Origin: Stercorarius parasiticus | Lineage: Eukaryota > Chordata > Aves > Charadriiformes > Stercorariidae | Assembly: GCA_013396915.1 (NCBI GenBank) | Contig: VWZL01002832.1 | Location: forward strand, 64,428-128,427 | Direction of reading: 5' to 3' | Length of the DNA stretch: 64,000 nt | Shown: positions 50,034-60,425 of the stretch, piece by piece | Layout: each line of letters begins with the position of its first letter | Numbering within the stretch: position 1 is the stretch's first letter | Made by a program: the position numbers and the translations under genes | Notes under the pieces: model-generated | Seen by the model: only the letters and a program-made list of their open reading frames with translations | Told to the model about the DNA's origin: nothing | Databases searched by the model: none

Positions 50034-50762
50034 GATCATAGAATCATAGAATTGTTAGGGTTGGAGGGGACCTTAAAGATCATCTAGTTCCAACCCCCCT
50101 GCCATGGGCAGGGNNNNNNNNNNNNNNNNNNNNNNNNNNNNNNNNNNNNNNNNNNNNNNNNNNNNNNNNNNNNNNNNNNNNNNNNNNNNNNNNNNNNNNN
50201 NNNNNNNNNNNNNNNNNNNNNNGGCTCCAGAATTGGACGCAGTACTCCAGGTGGGGTCTCACGAGAGTGGAGTAGAGGGTGAGAATCACCTCCCTGGACC
50301 TGCTGGCCACGCTTCTCCTGATGCAGCCCAGGATACGATTGGCTTTCTGGGCTGCTAGTGCACACTGACGGCTCATGTTGAACCTCTCATCGCCCAGCAC
50401 CCTCAAGTCCTTTTCTTCAGGGCTGCTCTCAAGCCAGTCACTGCCCAGCCTATGTTGGTGCTTGGGATTGCCCCGACCCAGATGGAGGACCTCGCACCTG
50501 GTCTTGTTGAACTTCATGAGGTTGGCATGGGCCCACCCCTCCAGCCTGTCAAGGTCCCTCTGGATGGCGTCCCTTCCCTCCAGCGTGTCAGCCGCCCCAC
50601 ACAGCTTGGTGTTGGCGGCAAACTTGCTGAGGGTGCACTCTATGCCACTGTCCATGTTGCTGACAAAGAAGTTAAACAAGACCGGTCCCAGTACTGATCC
50701 CTGAGGGACTTCACTTGTCACTGGCCTCCACTTGGACATGGACCCATTGACAGCCACTCTTT
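50034..50762 (-). mobile_element. CR1 LINE with inactivated reverse transcriptase
   Basis: The 3' end begins on the + strand with ATCATAGAATCATAGAATTG and GTTGGAGGGGACC. On the - strand it encodes part of ORF2 reverse transcriptase: [34 protein letters not shown], then [17 protein letters not shown] and [16 protein letters not shown]. The catalytic acidic pair expected in FADDTKL is FAANTKL, so the enzyme would be inactive. The 5' end is truncated near 50762. A 109-base gap (50114-50222) cuts the copy. Confidence 0.95.
50114..50222. other. assembly gap (109 N)
   Basis: Run of N within the CR1 copy, most likely unresolved repeat sequence. The true length is unknown. Confidence 0.99.
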
Positions 50763-50954
50763 GGGTGTATCTGAATAAAAGTGTGTGCTTTCTGAATTAG
50801 CAGGGAACTTTTTCTTAAGCATATAAATGTGGACTTTAGAGAAATTTAAATCTACAAACATTCACAAAAACAGGTGCAAAGATGTTGCTTAAATGAACAT
50901 GCATTCCTATAATAACAGCATTCACACACAGTCATAAAGCAAAATATCACTTAC

Positions 50955-51041
50955 CCTTGCTTTCATGTAGATATTTTGCCCTATAATTCTTGTACTGTCA
51001 AACATGTCACTGCCAGGACCCATGGCCATGCACATCGTTGC
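50955..51041 (-). CDS. ASAH2: ASAH2 coding exon 10
   Basis: Encodes ATMCMAMGPGSDMFDSTRII and GQNIYMKAR. Acceptor TCTTAACAG, donor GTAAGT, 29 codons, phase 0. GPGxDMFDST is the family signature. Confidence 0.94.
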
Positions 51042-51347
51042 CTGTTAAGAAATTTGGTTAAATGCTGGTGACCAGTTAATTAAGGAGAACATGTGGCACT
51101 GCAAAGGGGATGAGTTCACAAGGGATCGTCATACTGTGGGAACTAATTGCTTCTTGCCGGCCATTTCAAATTTGGGCGCCGCATTACCTTTGCAGTAAGA
51201 TAAATTTAAGTTTGTGCTGAATGATCAGAAAACAGAATGTATGAGGACAAGATGCAGTAAGTTCCTGAAAGAGGTATCCAGGTTGCTGCTCCACCCCGAG
51301 TTTTCTCCTTGTCAGAAGTTAATGTAGATCAGGTACAATATACTTAC

Positions 51348-51473
51348 CCCCCCCACGGGACAGGTGCTCTGTGGGTTATTGCATGACTCGCCCGTGTTTA
51401 CGCAGAACGGGCCTTTGGTGTTGGGCGACACATCTCCCAAGTTGGAGGATGCAAAGGCAGCAACGAAAGAGCC
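51348..51473 (-). CDS. ASAH2: ASAH2 coding exon 9 (catalytic serine)
   Basis: Encodes GSFVAAFASSNLGDVSPNTK and GPFCVNTGESCNNPQSTCPV, then GG. The serine of NLGDVSPN is the amidase nucleophile (Ser354 in human). The cysteines of FCVNTGESC and STC match the conserved disulfide-rich loop. Acceptor TTTTGGCAG. The donor GTAAGT sits at the end of an eight-base G run. Confidence 0.96.
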
Positions 51474-52906
51474 CTGCCAAAACCAGACGCAGTCAGATGG
51501 ATTTTAGTGCCCTGCAGTGATTGCAAACATCACCTGCAGCTTTCCCTGCAGTCAAGGCTGGCATTACAGCCCGTTGACGAGCATGCGATGCTGGTAAACA
51601 TTTCTGAAGTGACTGGGAGGACTGGAATGGGGATTTAGGAGTGTCCCAAGGATTAGGAACAGGAAGAGCAAGGGAGAACAGGATGCACAGGATGCAACTG
51701 CTATTTCAGGGGGACCTTCACACCGCTTTGGTATCCAGACAGCGTTTCTTCATCTACGTCTCCCACCTTAGTGGCAGCTCTTCCCTCCTTGTCCCCAGTT
51801 TCTCATGTTACTGATCAGATGTTAATGGATCATTGCGGGATGGATTTTTTTTTTTTTTCTGCCAGGCTTTCACCATGACTGATTTACAAGGTGAGAGCTG
51901 TTGGATCTGACTGCAGGAGTTAATATCAAGCAGTACTTGTTAGAAGCAAGGCTGGTTACACACTGAGTGTCAGCTGAATTCAGCTCTCATAGATACTCTC
52001 ATTTTTTTCCCCTCTTTTAGAGATGGGATGTGTCAACACCAGATATTTTGACATATTATCAGCTCTTAAGACATTTTCTTCTAAGACTGTTAGACACAAC
52101 GTGCCTGGCAGGCCATACACCTAAATATTGAATCCTGCAAACACTTCACAGCTTTGCATGCATGTCAGCTTGCACTGACTTGCACCCATAACTATGCACT
52201 AGTCTTGTTTAAAGCTTTTGGATAATCCACTATAAAAAGAAACATTTGCAAGCAGGAATTAGGTAGACTTCCTTTAGTTTCCATCTTTCGTATGAACTGC
52301 ACCTGTTCCTCTGCCTGGAGTATTTAAATAGGAATTGGGCGACTGTTTTTAGGTCCATGCTGGAGATACATATAGGACAGCCTCTTAATCAACTCATAAC
52401 TCAAAGTGTCTGTGAGATGGGTTCATGTCCATATTTACATTTCAGGGGAAATAATGCTTTTTAAAGGAGCTGTGTTTGTACTCTGAGGATGGTAAATCTT
52501 CTGGGTAAATGAAAATCAGAAGGCAGAACCGGCTGGAAGCCATAAGAAGGAAGTGGGGCTGACTACAGACCATATGCCACACCATAGATGCAATATATTG
52601 ATCCCTTTGGATCAAGTGTCCCACACAGGTCTTGCTAGTATTTCCAATAGTCAAATCAAAATAAATTTGGTTTATTCCTAAAGTCTAAATAAATACCACT
52701 GATTACTAGATTGGAAAGTCAAGGGTACACCTTGCAACTCCTCTTCTCTAGAGGAAGAAAGTAACTAAATGCATTCATCTTTTACCCTGCTGTCCTATTT
52801 CACTGTTTGAAAGAACCCACTTTGGCCCATAGAAAGCACCAACCATCCCCTCCCTGTTGCAGCGCTTTTTTCCCCATTATTTTCAGCAGTCTGAAAAGCC
52901 TCCCAC
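51474..52906 (-). other. ASAH2: ASAH2 intron 8
   Basis: 1.4-kb GT-AG intron with a T run at 51847-51859. No repeat family or exon recognised. Confidence 0.8.
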
Positions 52907-53027
52907 CTCTCCAGGAAGCATCCCCTTGTTCTTCTCCTGTTCGAACAAGTAAGATGCGTAGCCCATGTTGTCACTGTTCACAAGATGGTTTGTGTTGTTC
53001 ATGCTGACCGGGTGCACGGCAAACCAG
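52907..53027 (-). CDS. ASAH2: ASAH2 coding exon 8 (zinc-ligand histidine)
   Basis: Encodes WFAVHPVSMNNTNHLVNSDN and MGYASYLFEQEKNKGMLPGE after a split serine codon. The histidine of AVHPVS corresponds to zinc ligand His303. Acceptor CTTCCTCAG, donor GTGGGA. 121 bases. Confidence 0.95.
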
Positions 53028-53063
53028 CTGAGGAAGAATCAGAAGACACACGTAGGAAATGCA

Positions 53064-53119
53064 TTGTTCAATCTAGATATTGGCAATTGACTTGTTCAAT
53101 CTATATATTTGCAATTGAC
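53064..53119. repeat. 28-bp direct duplication in ASAH2 intron 7
   Basis: Two adjacent 28-base units beginning TTGTTCAATCTA and ending GCAATTGAC, with two mismatches between them. They lie 37-92 bases upstream of the exon 8 acceptor in the direction of transcription. Confidence 0.9.
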
Positions 53120-54034
53120 TTATGGGAATTTTCTCTGGGAGAACACAAAGGCAGACTGTTGGTACCTAGGGATGGATTAATGAAGGCAGAATTATTCACT
53201 TCCTCTCCCTTCCTGACCAGGAGGGCTCATGGCTGTGATAGTCCAAGTCTTGAGGCCACAAGAATTTGGCACTGTAATTGTCAAGGCCACCAAGAGCTAT
53301 TTCAGACCTTAACTGACTTTTTTCTGAGTCCAAAGAATTCTGTTTTGGAGGAATTTTTATTTTCTTGTTTCAAAGAATAAGGAGGAGTCAACGATGTAAA
53401 AAAGAAAAAAAAGGAATGCTTTCATTCTTACAAAAAAGGAAAACAACCCTCTTCCTCTTAATGCAGTCCGACTCTTGCTTGTGACTTCTAAATGAGGAAA
53501 ACACAATTATGGCTTTGTCACTGCACATTACTTCATTTGCCTGGCCTTGAGCTCTGAACTTCGTGCGGCTGAACACTGTTGATAGGACGGCAATCATAAA
53601 TGCCGCCTGCGGGAATGGCATGTTTTCCATGAAATGCGGGGTGTTAAAATAACCAAGAGGAGAGGAGGCCATAGGGTCCTGGAGATGCCGGGGCTAGTAT
53701 CTGCTTGGAGGGGCACAGCGAGAGCCCCAGTGGGGATTTTTCTGCACCCCTACAAGGGAAGACCAGCTATGGTCATCTTCCCCAGATGCCTTTGGGTTGT
53801 GCAAGGAGATGTGCCCACCTGTAGGTGGGCCAGGTGCTGCTGTATGTCCCAGAGTAGAGGAAGGACGCTGGCCTGGTTTATGGACTCAGAGGCCCTCTGG
53901 TGGCTAGCTGGGAGCAATGCTCTATGGGCAACGGTCAGTGTTGGGAAGGAGAGCTTGTGTGGAAAGACAGAATTGCTACAGAACAGTGGTTTATGAGGAT
54001 TTGGAGAAAAACATGTCACTTTGGTGGTCAGTAC

Positions 54035-54112
54035 CTGATAAGTCCTAGCTCCTCTCCATGCCTGTCTACCATCTTCAGTATCACCATTTCTTTATCTGTG
54101 TTGGATGAATAC
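54035..54112 (-). CDS. ASAH2: ASAH2 coding exon 7
   Basis: Encodes YSSNTDKEMVILKMVDRHGE and ELGLI between two split codons (arginine and serine). YSSNTDKEM is a strict family motif. Acceptor ATCCAG, donor GTACTG. 78 bases. Confidence 0.94.
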
Positions 54113-54739
54113 CTGGATGAAAATGAAGCGGGGAAATCCCATTAGCACCAGAACCATAGTCACACTCTGCATTGCTCAGACACATTAACTCGCTACTAGA
54201 TTACGCAGTGGAGAGGTATGAGCAAGGAAATGAAGAGGTTATTACAGATACTACCAGAGCACAGTAAGACCTCAGAAGAGCACCTGAAAATAGCTGGGAA
54301 AGTAAGGAAAGAGCTATGGTTGTCGCTGAACTCAGGCAGTGCTTCTCCAGAGGATGCAGACAGGAGCTCTCAATACAGATTCATGCACCAAGGATGGCAC
54401 TTTAACGCCATCTGACTCAAATGCTAACACCTACTAAAGACTTTGTTTACTTTCTGTCTTTCTTTTAAGCAAAGCATAAGGCCACATCCTTGACCAATGC
54501 CTCACATGCTTGGAGGGGGCATCCTCAACTTTCAAGCCCACTCTTGCAACTAATTTTTGGGGATGCACGCACCCAAGCGCACAGGAAGGCAACAGTGTCA
54601 TTCTGCCATGGTCTTGGCTCCGTATTTTCAACTGTCCCGTGAATGACCAGAAACACTAGCTACAAGATGGCTGGGTGATGTTCACAATCAAAGAGTTTTC
54701 TTCAGGGCTCTGTTCCTCTGCTGCCTGAGGAGCTTTTAC

Positions 54740-54867
54740 CTGCTTCGCTCAGATGCTGGATTCTCAAGATAGGAGAAAGGGCTTCGGTTGATCTGACTGT
54801 TTTCTACAGTGCCTCTGTTTATAAAAAGCCTTCCTGTCTTCATGTTCTGATGTGCTATGTCAATACT
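54740..54867 (-). CDS. ASAH2: ASAH2 coding exon 6
   Basis: Encodes SIDIAHQNMKTGRLFINRGT and VENSQINRSPFSYLENPASE, then RS plus two bases. INRSPxSYLxNP is a family motif. Acceptor GCTTTTCAG, donor GTAAAA. 128 bases. Confidence 0.95.
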
Positions 54868-55269
54868 CTGAAAAGCAGAAAGGCAGAGAATATTAGTCCG
54901 TGCATGTAAGGCATATGTGAGATTATCTGGATAAACTCTCTCTTTTCCTCCATGCCTGTCCCCAACCCTTTTGTGGGAATTTGAGGGCTTTCTATTTTTT
55001 TCTTAACTAGTTTAAAATGCTAGAAAATTATGATAATATTTTGAAAACACTCACAATTGTCTCTTTCTAAAGAAAGAGTTCAAGGCTTCTGTTTTTTGAT
55101 CTGATTTCACTGGTAAGCATAAAGCCACCTCCAAGTGTGTTTCAAGACAGAGACATTCGGAGATGCTACCACGAACATCACAGCAAGAGCTCCGTTAGTC
55201 ACAAATGTATCTCCCCCCACCTTTTCTGCGTTTATGGGCTCTCATGTCAACAGACTGGATGACACCGAC

Positions 55270-55446
55270 CTTTACGATGCCATTTACGATAGCATTGAGG
55301 GATGGTCTGATTAGCCCTTTGCTAGTGATCCAGAAGAGTGTGTACTGGAAGTAGCCACCAGGCCCCGAGTGTGTGTGGGTGCCACTGAGGATGACGTTGT
55401 CCTGTCGGTACAGATTGCCGTACTTGCTCTTCAGTTTCTCGAGCAC
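55270..55446 (-). CDS. ASAH2: ASAH2 coding exon 5 (zinc-ligand histidines)
   Basis: Encodes VLEKLKSKYGNLYRQDNVIL, SGTHTHSGPGGYFQYTLFWI, TSKGLIRPSLNAIVNGIVK. The THTHSGP motif carries the first zinc histidine. Acceptor CCTCGTAG. The donor GTCGGT is unusual, but homology fixes the K/S junction with exon 6. 59 codons, phase 0. Confidence 0.94.
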
Positions 55447-56022
55447 CTACGAGGAAGGAGGTAGTCCTAAAAAAACTTTTTTCATGCCCAAAGGCTATGG
55501 AGATTTGTATCAGCCCTTGCAAAAATCCCAACCATTCGTCTTCTCTCTCTTCTCTTTCTGCCTGATAGTCCCATATTGGTGTCACAAGAAGTAGGTTATA
55601 GCTACTGACTTGGCAAGAGCCTTAAAATAATAAAATCTGGTAAGTAAAGACCTCTATGCCCAACTTGCAGTGAAGCCCAGATCATCCAAGGAGTCTCTAG
55701 TTCTCTGGCACCTCTTTTCCTCCTCTGTGGTGCTAGAGATCCAGAATTACACAGGCATCATGGTAATATATCAGTGATTCAAATGTATTCATGATAATTT
55801 TTCTGCTAAGAAAAGCATGTTCAAAGTCTAGCCTCATTTTCTGAGGAATCAAAAGCTCTTCTTCAGGTGAGACACGTCTCTCCAAGACTGTGCTACAAGG
55901 AGATTACGAAGCAAACAGCCAGTGTGCTGCCATGCTTGATATTATTTAGCAATAACTACAACCTTAATGCTAATACCTGCAACAACCCAAACTGTGCCAA
56001 TCGTTCATTTCCGGCCACATAC

Positions 56023-56172
56023 CTCCAGCCTCACTCTCTGAGACACCATGCCTATGTCGGCACTGACGAACACTACTCGCCTGGAGTCAACAGGGTCTGC
56101 CACAATGAAGGCTCGGCTGTAGAGACGCATGAGAAGCCCACCGCCCACCTGGTCTGGGTTGGCATATCCCAT
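56023..56172 (-). CDS. ASAH2: ASAH2 coding exon 4
   Basis: Encodes MGYANPDQVGGGLLMRLYSR, AFIVADPVDSRRVVFVSADI and GMVSQRVRLE. Start of the conserved ceramidase fold. Acceptor CACTTCCAG, donor GTATGT, 50 codons, phase 0. Confidence 0.95.
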
Positions 56173-56325
56173 CTGGAAGTGAAGAACTCCATCAAGGCCA
56201 CACAGCCAAAATATTGAGCGATGTATTCCTTTGCATGTATTTTTTTAAGCAGATTTGCCAGCGGGTGAGAGGGCTCATTCAACATACGAACACTCAGAGC
56301 TGCAACTATCTTGCCCTGTGATTGC

Positions 56326-56437
56326 AAGAATCATAGAATGGTTTAGGTTGGAAGGGACTTTAAAGATCATCTAGTTCCAACCCCCCTGCCAGGGGCAGGG
56401 ACACCTCCCACTAGACCAGGCTGCTCAAAGCCCCAAA
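56326..56437 (-). mobile_element. CR1 LINE, short antisense 3' end
   Basis: Begins AATCATAGAATGGTTTAGG on the + strand, then GTTGGAAGGGACTTTAAAG, CTAGTTCCAACCCCCCTGCC and GACCAGGCTGCTCAAAGCCC. About 110 bases of the CR1 3' UTR, severely 5'-truncated. Lies in ASAH2 intron 3. Confidence 0.93.
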
Positions 56438-56572
56438 GAAATTCCACCTAATGTTTGAAGATGACAACCATTTGGCAAGGCAGAGCCTCTAAACTGGGAG
56501 TCATGCAAAAAATACTCAGAGATGATGAAAATCAGTATTTTGCCAACCCTGTTTTCAATTCCCCCAACTTAC

Positions 56573-56652
56573 TAGAGGAACTTCTGCCACAGGTCCTGTG
56601 CAGTCAGCTCGACCTACGCCCAGTAAGTAGTTTGCTATTACTTCGCTGGAAT
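56573..56652 (-). CDS. ASAH2: ASAH2 coding exon 3 (start of ceramidase domain)
   Basis: Encodes SSEVIANYLLGVGRADCTGP and VAEVPL. GVGRADCTG is the canonical start of the neutral ceramidase domain. Donor GTAAGT. Two acceptors are possible: ATTCCTATAG giving a start at 56652, or GATTCCAG seven bases further giving a start at 56645. The choice depends on the frame of the preceding stalk exon. Confidence 0.9.
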
Positions 56653-57982
56653 CTATAGGAATAAATAATAGATTATTGGACACATGAGCAAGAAGAATCA
56701 GGGACAGAAGAGGCAACCCAGCCTTTTTAAAGAAATTGCATGCCTGAAACGTGCTTGACATCCCCAGAGGACCCAGCAGGCCCGTGGACAAGGAGATCCA
56801 GCCGATACTGTCTGCTTGTTTTTCCAGTGGGCTGACAATGTAGACAATGTGCTGGGGCTGTTAAGGCATTGGGGGTGGTAAAGGGTGGACCAGGCATGAA
56901 GAACTGCAGAGGGAGGTCACAAGACAGGGTCACTGGACTCTGTAAAATGTGTCGTGATTCACAGGAAGGGGGAAACAAGTCTAGCTTCACCGATTAAGCT
57001 CTCCAAGCCCACCAGTACCGTGCAGGAGACAGATCCGAGGGCGTTAAGAGCTGTTTTCACACAAAAATTCAGCTCAGCAGCAGTGAGAAAAGGGGGTGGC
57101 ATGTCAGGAGATACCGGGAAAGGACTAGAGAAGAAAGACGGGCACATCCATATTTCGCTCTGCTGCCTCCAACGTATCCTGTGTCCAGCACTGGTGCCCA
57201 GTCTCAAAAAAATCACAGTAGAGACAGCAGAAGCTCAAAGAAGGGAAAAGCAGCTCTGGGCAATGATCTCCAGGCAAGCGGTGAGCAAAACGACTTGCGA
57301 AGCTCATGTCTCATCCCAGCCATCATTAAGGTGCATAAGTCCTTCTACAGGATGGACAAAGTGCCTGGACAAACTCACGGAAGAAAAGCCATTAAGGGCT
57401 ATTCAATAAAAAAAGAAAAAAAGAAAAAAAAATTATCTGCGTTTCAGGAAATCCCAGAGCCACAAATCACTGGAGGCTGAGATAACACCGTGGGAAAATA
57501 TTTCTATGTGCTCGATCTGTTCTCACGGTCTTCCCCAGCTCAAGGAAGCTGCTCAAGTAAGGGCATTGGCATAAAGGGACACTTGGTCTTCCCAGTCTGG
57601 CCTTTCCTAGGCTGCCACTTAAAACAGAGAAGTGAAACACTCACCCTGGCCACAGACTGACCACAGGGTAAATCTCATTTAAAATGGCATGAGTGAACAG
57701 GGCTACCCATTAAAACTACTGTTCTTCCACCTCCTCCTCCAACAGCTACAACAGAGAGGAATTGCTTGTGCAAAACTCCTGTGTGTTAAAACCTAAAAAC
57801 ATGAAGAAAGTGTGAACTGCATCCAATTTGAGATCAAAATCTAGAAATTGGAACGTCCCATTGCTGACATGTTGGGTGATGCCCCATCCAGGGCAGGGGA
57901 GACACCTGGCTCTGGGAAATGGCTCCTATCACGTGGAAACATCTAAAGTTTCAAAATGTTTTCTTTCCCCATGAGATTTTAC

Positions 57983-58150
57983 CTCTCCAGAGGACAAGCA
58001 TGGGGTACATTAGAAGTGAATTGAGAATTAACTTTGAGCAGCTCCCCTTGTCTGGTGATGAGGTTGGAGGCGTAAATGGGCTGTGATGGGATTGCAACAG
58101 TTGTGAAGCCCCTTGGTGCAGTGCTGGGAGTGAGGGGCTCTCGGGACCCC
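57983..58150 (-). CDS. ASAH2: ASAH2 stalk exon 2 (tentative)
   Basis: Lies between the anchor exon and the ceramidase domain, and ends at a good GTAAAA donor (57983). No homology supports it; it is proposed because a stalk must be encoded here and both open frames can be spliced. Acceptor 58150 (GGTGGAG after CTCTCTCTGCC) gives a Ser/Pro-rich frame with SPFTPPTSSPDK and joins exon 3 at 56652, for 785 residues. Acceptor 58139 gives a frame with EPLTPSTAPRGFTT and joins at 56645, for 779 residues. The human stalk is a Thr-rich mucin box; neither frame shows such repeats. Confidence 0.4.
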
Positions 58151-58456
58151 CTCCACCAGGCAGAGAGAGGGAAGTGAAGATGTTTGGATCCCGACAACCA
58201 GTCTCACCCACCAGCCCCGAGGCTGTGCATCTACTCCCCAAGAGATGCTCGCGTTGGGTTTGACCACCATGCTCCTGACCCAGAGGGCAGCAACAGCACA
58301 GTGCCACACGTGTGCGAGAGGACCACACGCAGAGAACATCATGAAGGTTCAGCAGTGGCCCAGTGACCCTCTATCTGTATCCTTTTAATTTAAATTACTG
58401 TGCTAGACACACACTTGAGCAGAGTGTGATGGCAGGACTGAAATACATCAACTTGC

Positions 58457-58590
58457 CGTTCTCTTTGGCGAGAAAGTGGAGGATGAGGAGCACCGCGGTC
58501 ACCACTATCATCAACACCAGGCAAACGATGAGGATCACCTCCAGGCGGGAGAAGGAGCACTTGGACCTCTTCCCACACATGGTGGGGGTA
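58457..58590 (-). CDS. ASAH2: ASAH2 exon 1: start codon and membrane anchor
   Basis: Acceptor TGCTTTCACAG ends at 58591, leaving ten leader bases (TACCCCCACC) before ATG at 58580-58578, a strong context. The protein begins MCGKRSKCSFSRLE with basic residues facing the cytosol. One hydrophobic helix covers residues 15-37, then AKEN. This fits a type II anchor as in mammalian ASAH2. No GT donor gives an in-frame join; a GC donor at AACG|GCAAGT (58457) fits both stalk frames. An ATG further upstream (58650-58652) is intronic under this model. Confidence 0.75.
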
Positions 58591-59589
58591 CTGTGAAAGC
58601 AGAAAGGAGCCCGTGGGGAAAGCAGATGGGACGGCCCCAGTGTCGGACACATCCCACCCAGAGCAGCACTTCACACCCTCAAAGACCTGGTGATGGCTTA
58701 TGTTCCCCATCCCAGTGTCAGAGCAGGCAGCAGCAGTGATAAGGGTGGGAAGTGGAGATTTATTTTTCAATCTGCTTAAGACAGCAAAAATGTATCTCCT
58801 GCGAGCAGCAATCAGTCCCCGTCATGAGGTCTGATAGGGTAGGGCGAGCGGCCGAATAACCAGTCCTGCATTTTCCAGTGACACTTCACTCACTCTTTTG
58901 AAGAAATTTTTTAAATAAACCCCACGATCTTCCACCAGATCCGACATTCACTGAGAGGCCGAGGGAGATGCTGCGGCCTGAAGCCTCTCAGCTTTTCCAC
59001 TGCTCATGCTCTTCAGAGCACATCAGAAAACAATATTGTCACCATAATGAAAGTCAATTTAGGAAACTCAGCATGAGAAAAGCACATCGCATTGCATGTC
59101 CAGGTGCAGTTCTCTCCTGGCTAGAAAAAGTAGTGGTTGTTACAGCTTTCCAAGACAAGACCCTCTGTTTAGACTCCGGCTTTCTTGATCATCTGCAGAG
59201 CTCTTTGTGTTTGCTTTTTGTATGTTGTTCTTCCTCCTTGGACAGAGGTTTATTTTGGGTTAAAGATTAACAAAAAAAATACATTCAAAATACAGCTATG
59301 GGAAAATACGCTATTTCCTCCTCTGACAAAAGTTCTGGTGACCCCTGATTTGTCCTGCTCTGGCACCTCAGATTTGTGTCAAGGCCTTAAGTCTTGCCTG
59401 GGGGGAAGTGGCAAAGACATGCATTTTGCCCTTCCTGTAAACATCTGTACAAGGTACAAATAAGCCTTTTAAATAGCTTTGGACATTTCCATGTGTCCTT
59501 AGATGTGTTAGCAGATAAAACTTACTGCAGATCACATTTCTCTGCTTGTGACCGAACCACATATTTGGCCAAAGGACTGGTTCTTTGTC

Positions 59590-59695
59590 TACAGTGGTGG
59601 GAGGTCTCCATCCTTGGGGATACACCGAGCTGACCTGGACATGGCCCCAAGCAGCCACTGCAGCTGCGGCGTTGGCCCTGCTGGGGCCCAACTGT
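59590..59695 (+). repeat. GC-rich CR1-like fragment (copy F)
   Basis: Sense blocks GGTCTCCATCCTTGGGGA, GAGCTGACCTGGACATGGCC, CCAAGCAGCCACTGCAGCTG and CGTTGGCCCTGCTGGGGCC. Shorter than the other copies; it lies in the ASAH2 5' UTR intron. Confidence 0.55.
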
Positions 59696-60309
59696 CGCGG
59701 GACTGGAGATGGGGAAGGATGGGCATGCAATTAGTAAGGGAAGAGTGAGGCAGAGCCTCTAATTTTCCTGGAGGTAACATTCACCTCAAGGTGGGTCTGG
59801 CATGGGGCTTGGTAAAGCTCATGCCTGCAGGCTGTTCCCTGGAGGTGATATGCCCTGGAAACAATGAGCCTGCAGAAAATAACCGCTGAAATTAGCACTT
59901 ATAGTGTTGGAAATATTGCAATGAGAACCAACATCACCAGAGAGCCAAGTGGTCATCCAGGCTTACTATAGGTGACCTTTCTTATCAGCTGCTTTTGCCA
60001 TGGTGAGCTACAGCAGTCATGATCATTGCTGAATTTCACCTAGCAAATTTTTCTAGTGGCAACAAATATAATATTACGGATTTCCTTACTCCCCTTTTTA
60101 TTCTCCAAGTGCGGCATTGGCAGCCAGCCGCACAGCACTGCAACCCATCCAGATAATCAATATCACAGCACCAGCCTTAAACACATCTGCACGATAAGCA
60201 ATCACAGTTTTCTTCTTCCAACTGGGAGAGGAAGTTTACTGCTGACATAATACTAAAAGAAGCAAACATTAGTCCTATGAAATCCCAGTGAAATCTCATG
60301 CAAACTTAC

Positions 60310-60425
60310 CTGAGATCCCTCGTGTGTCCCAGCGTCTACAGGGAACGTCTCCCAGCTCGAAACCTGTTTCAAGCTGAAAAGCTCAGCTTGAAAATTATTG
60401 CTATTATAGCCCTGTGAGTCAAGCG
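60310..60425 (-). other. ASAH2: ASAH2 5' UTR exon (predicted)
   Basis: A 116-base segment between a CTTATCTTGTGCAG acceptor and a CTCAG|GTAAGTTT donor, both near consensus. It contains no ATG. Read through into exon 1, its frame does not match that of the ASAH2 start, so it would be leader sequence. Position upstream of exon 1 on the same strand supports the link, but no transcript data are available. Confidence 0.5.

Larger units (their letters stand above)
49265..50954 (-). other. ASAH2: ASAH2 intron 10
   Basis: 1.7-kb intron, nearly half of it a CR1 copy (50034-50762) that includes the 109-base assembly gap. Nothing else recognised. Confidence 0.8.

Noticed and set aside
50080..50757. 225-residue frame
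   Set aside because: CR1 reverse transcriptase fragment, interrupted by gap Ns and with its catalytic pair lost. Annotated as a mobile element, not a host gene.
58581..58652. Upstream in-frame ATG giving an extra 24 residues on ASAH2
   Set aside because: A strong CTTTCACAG acceptor lies between it and the proper start, so it is intronic. The added residues do not resemble ASAH2.
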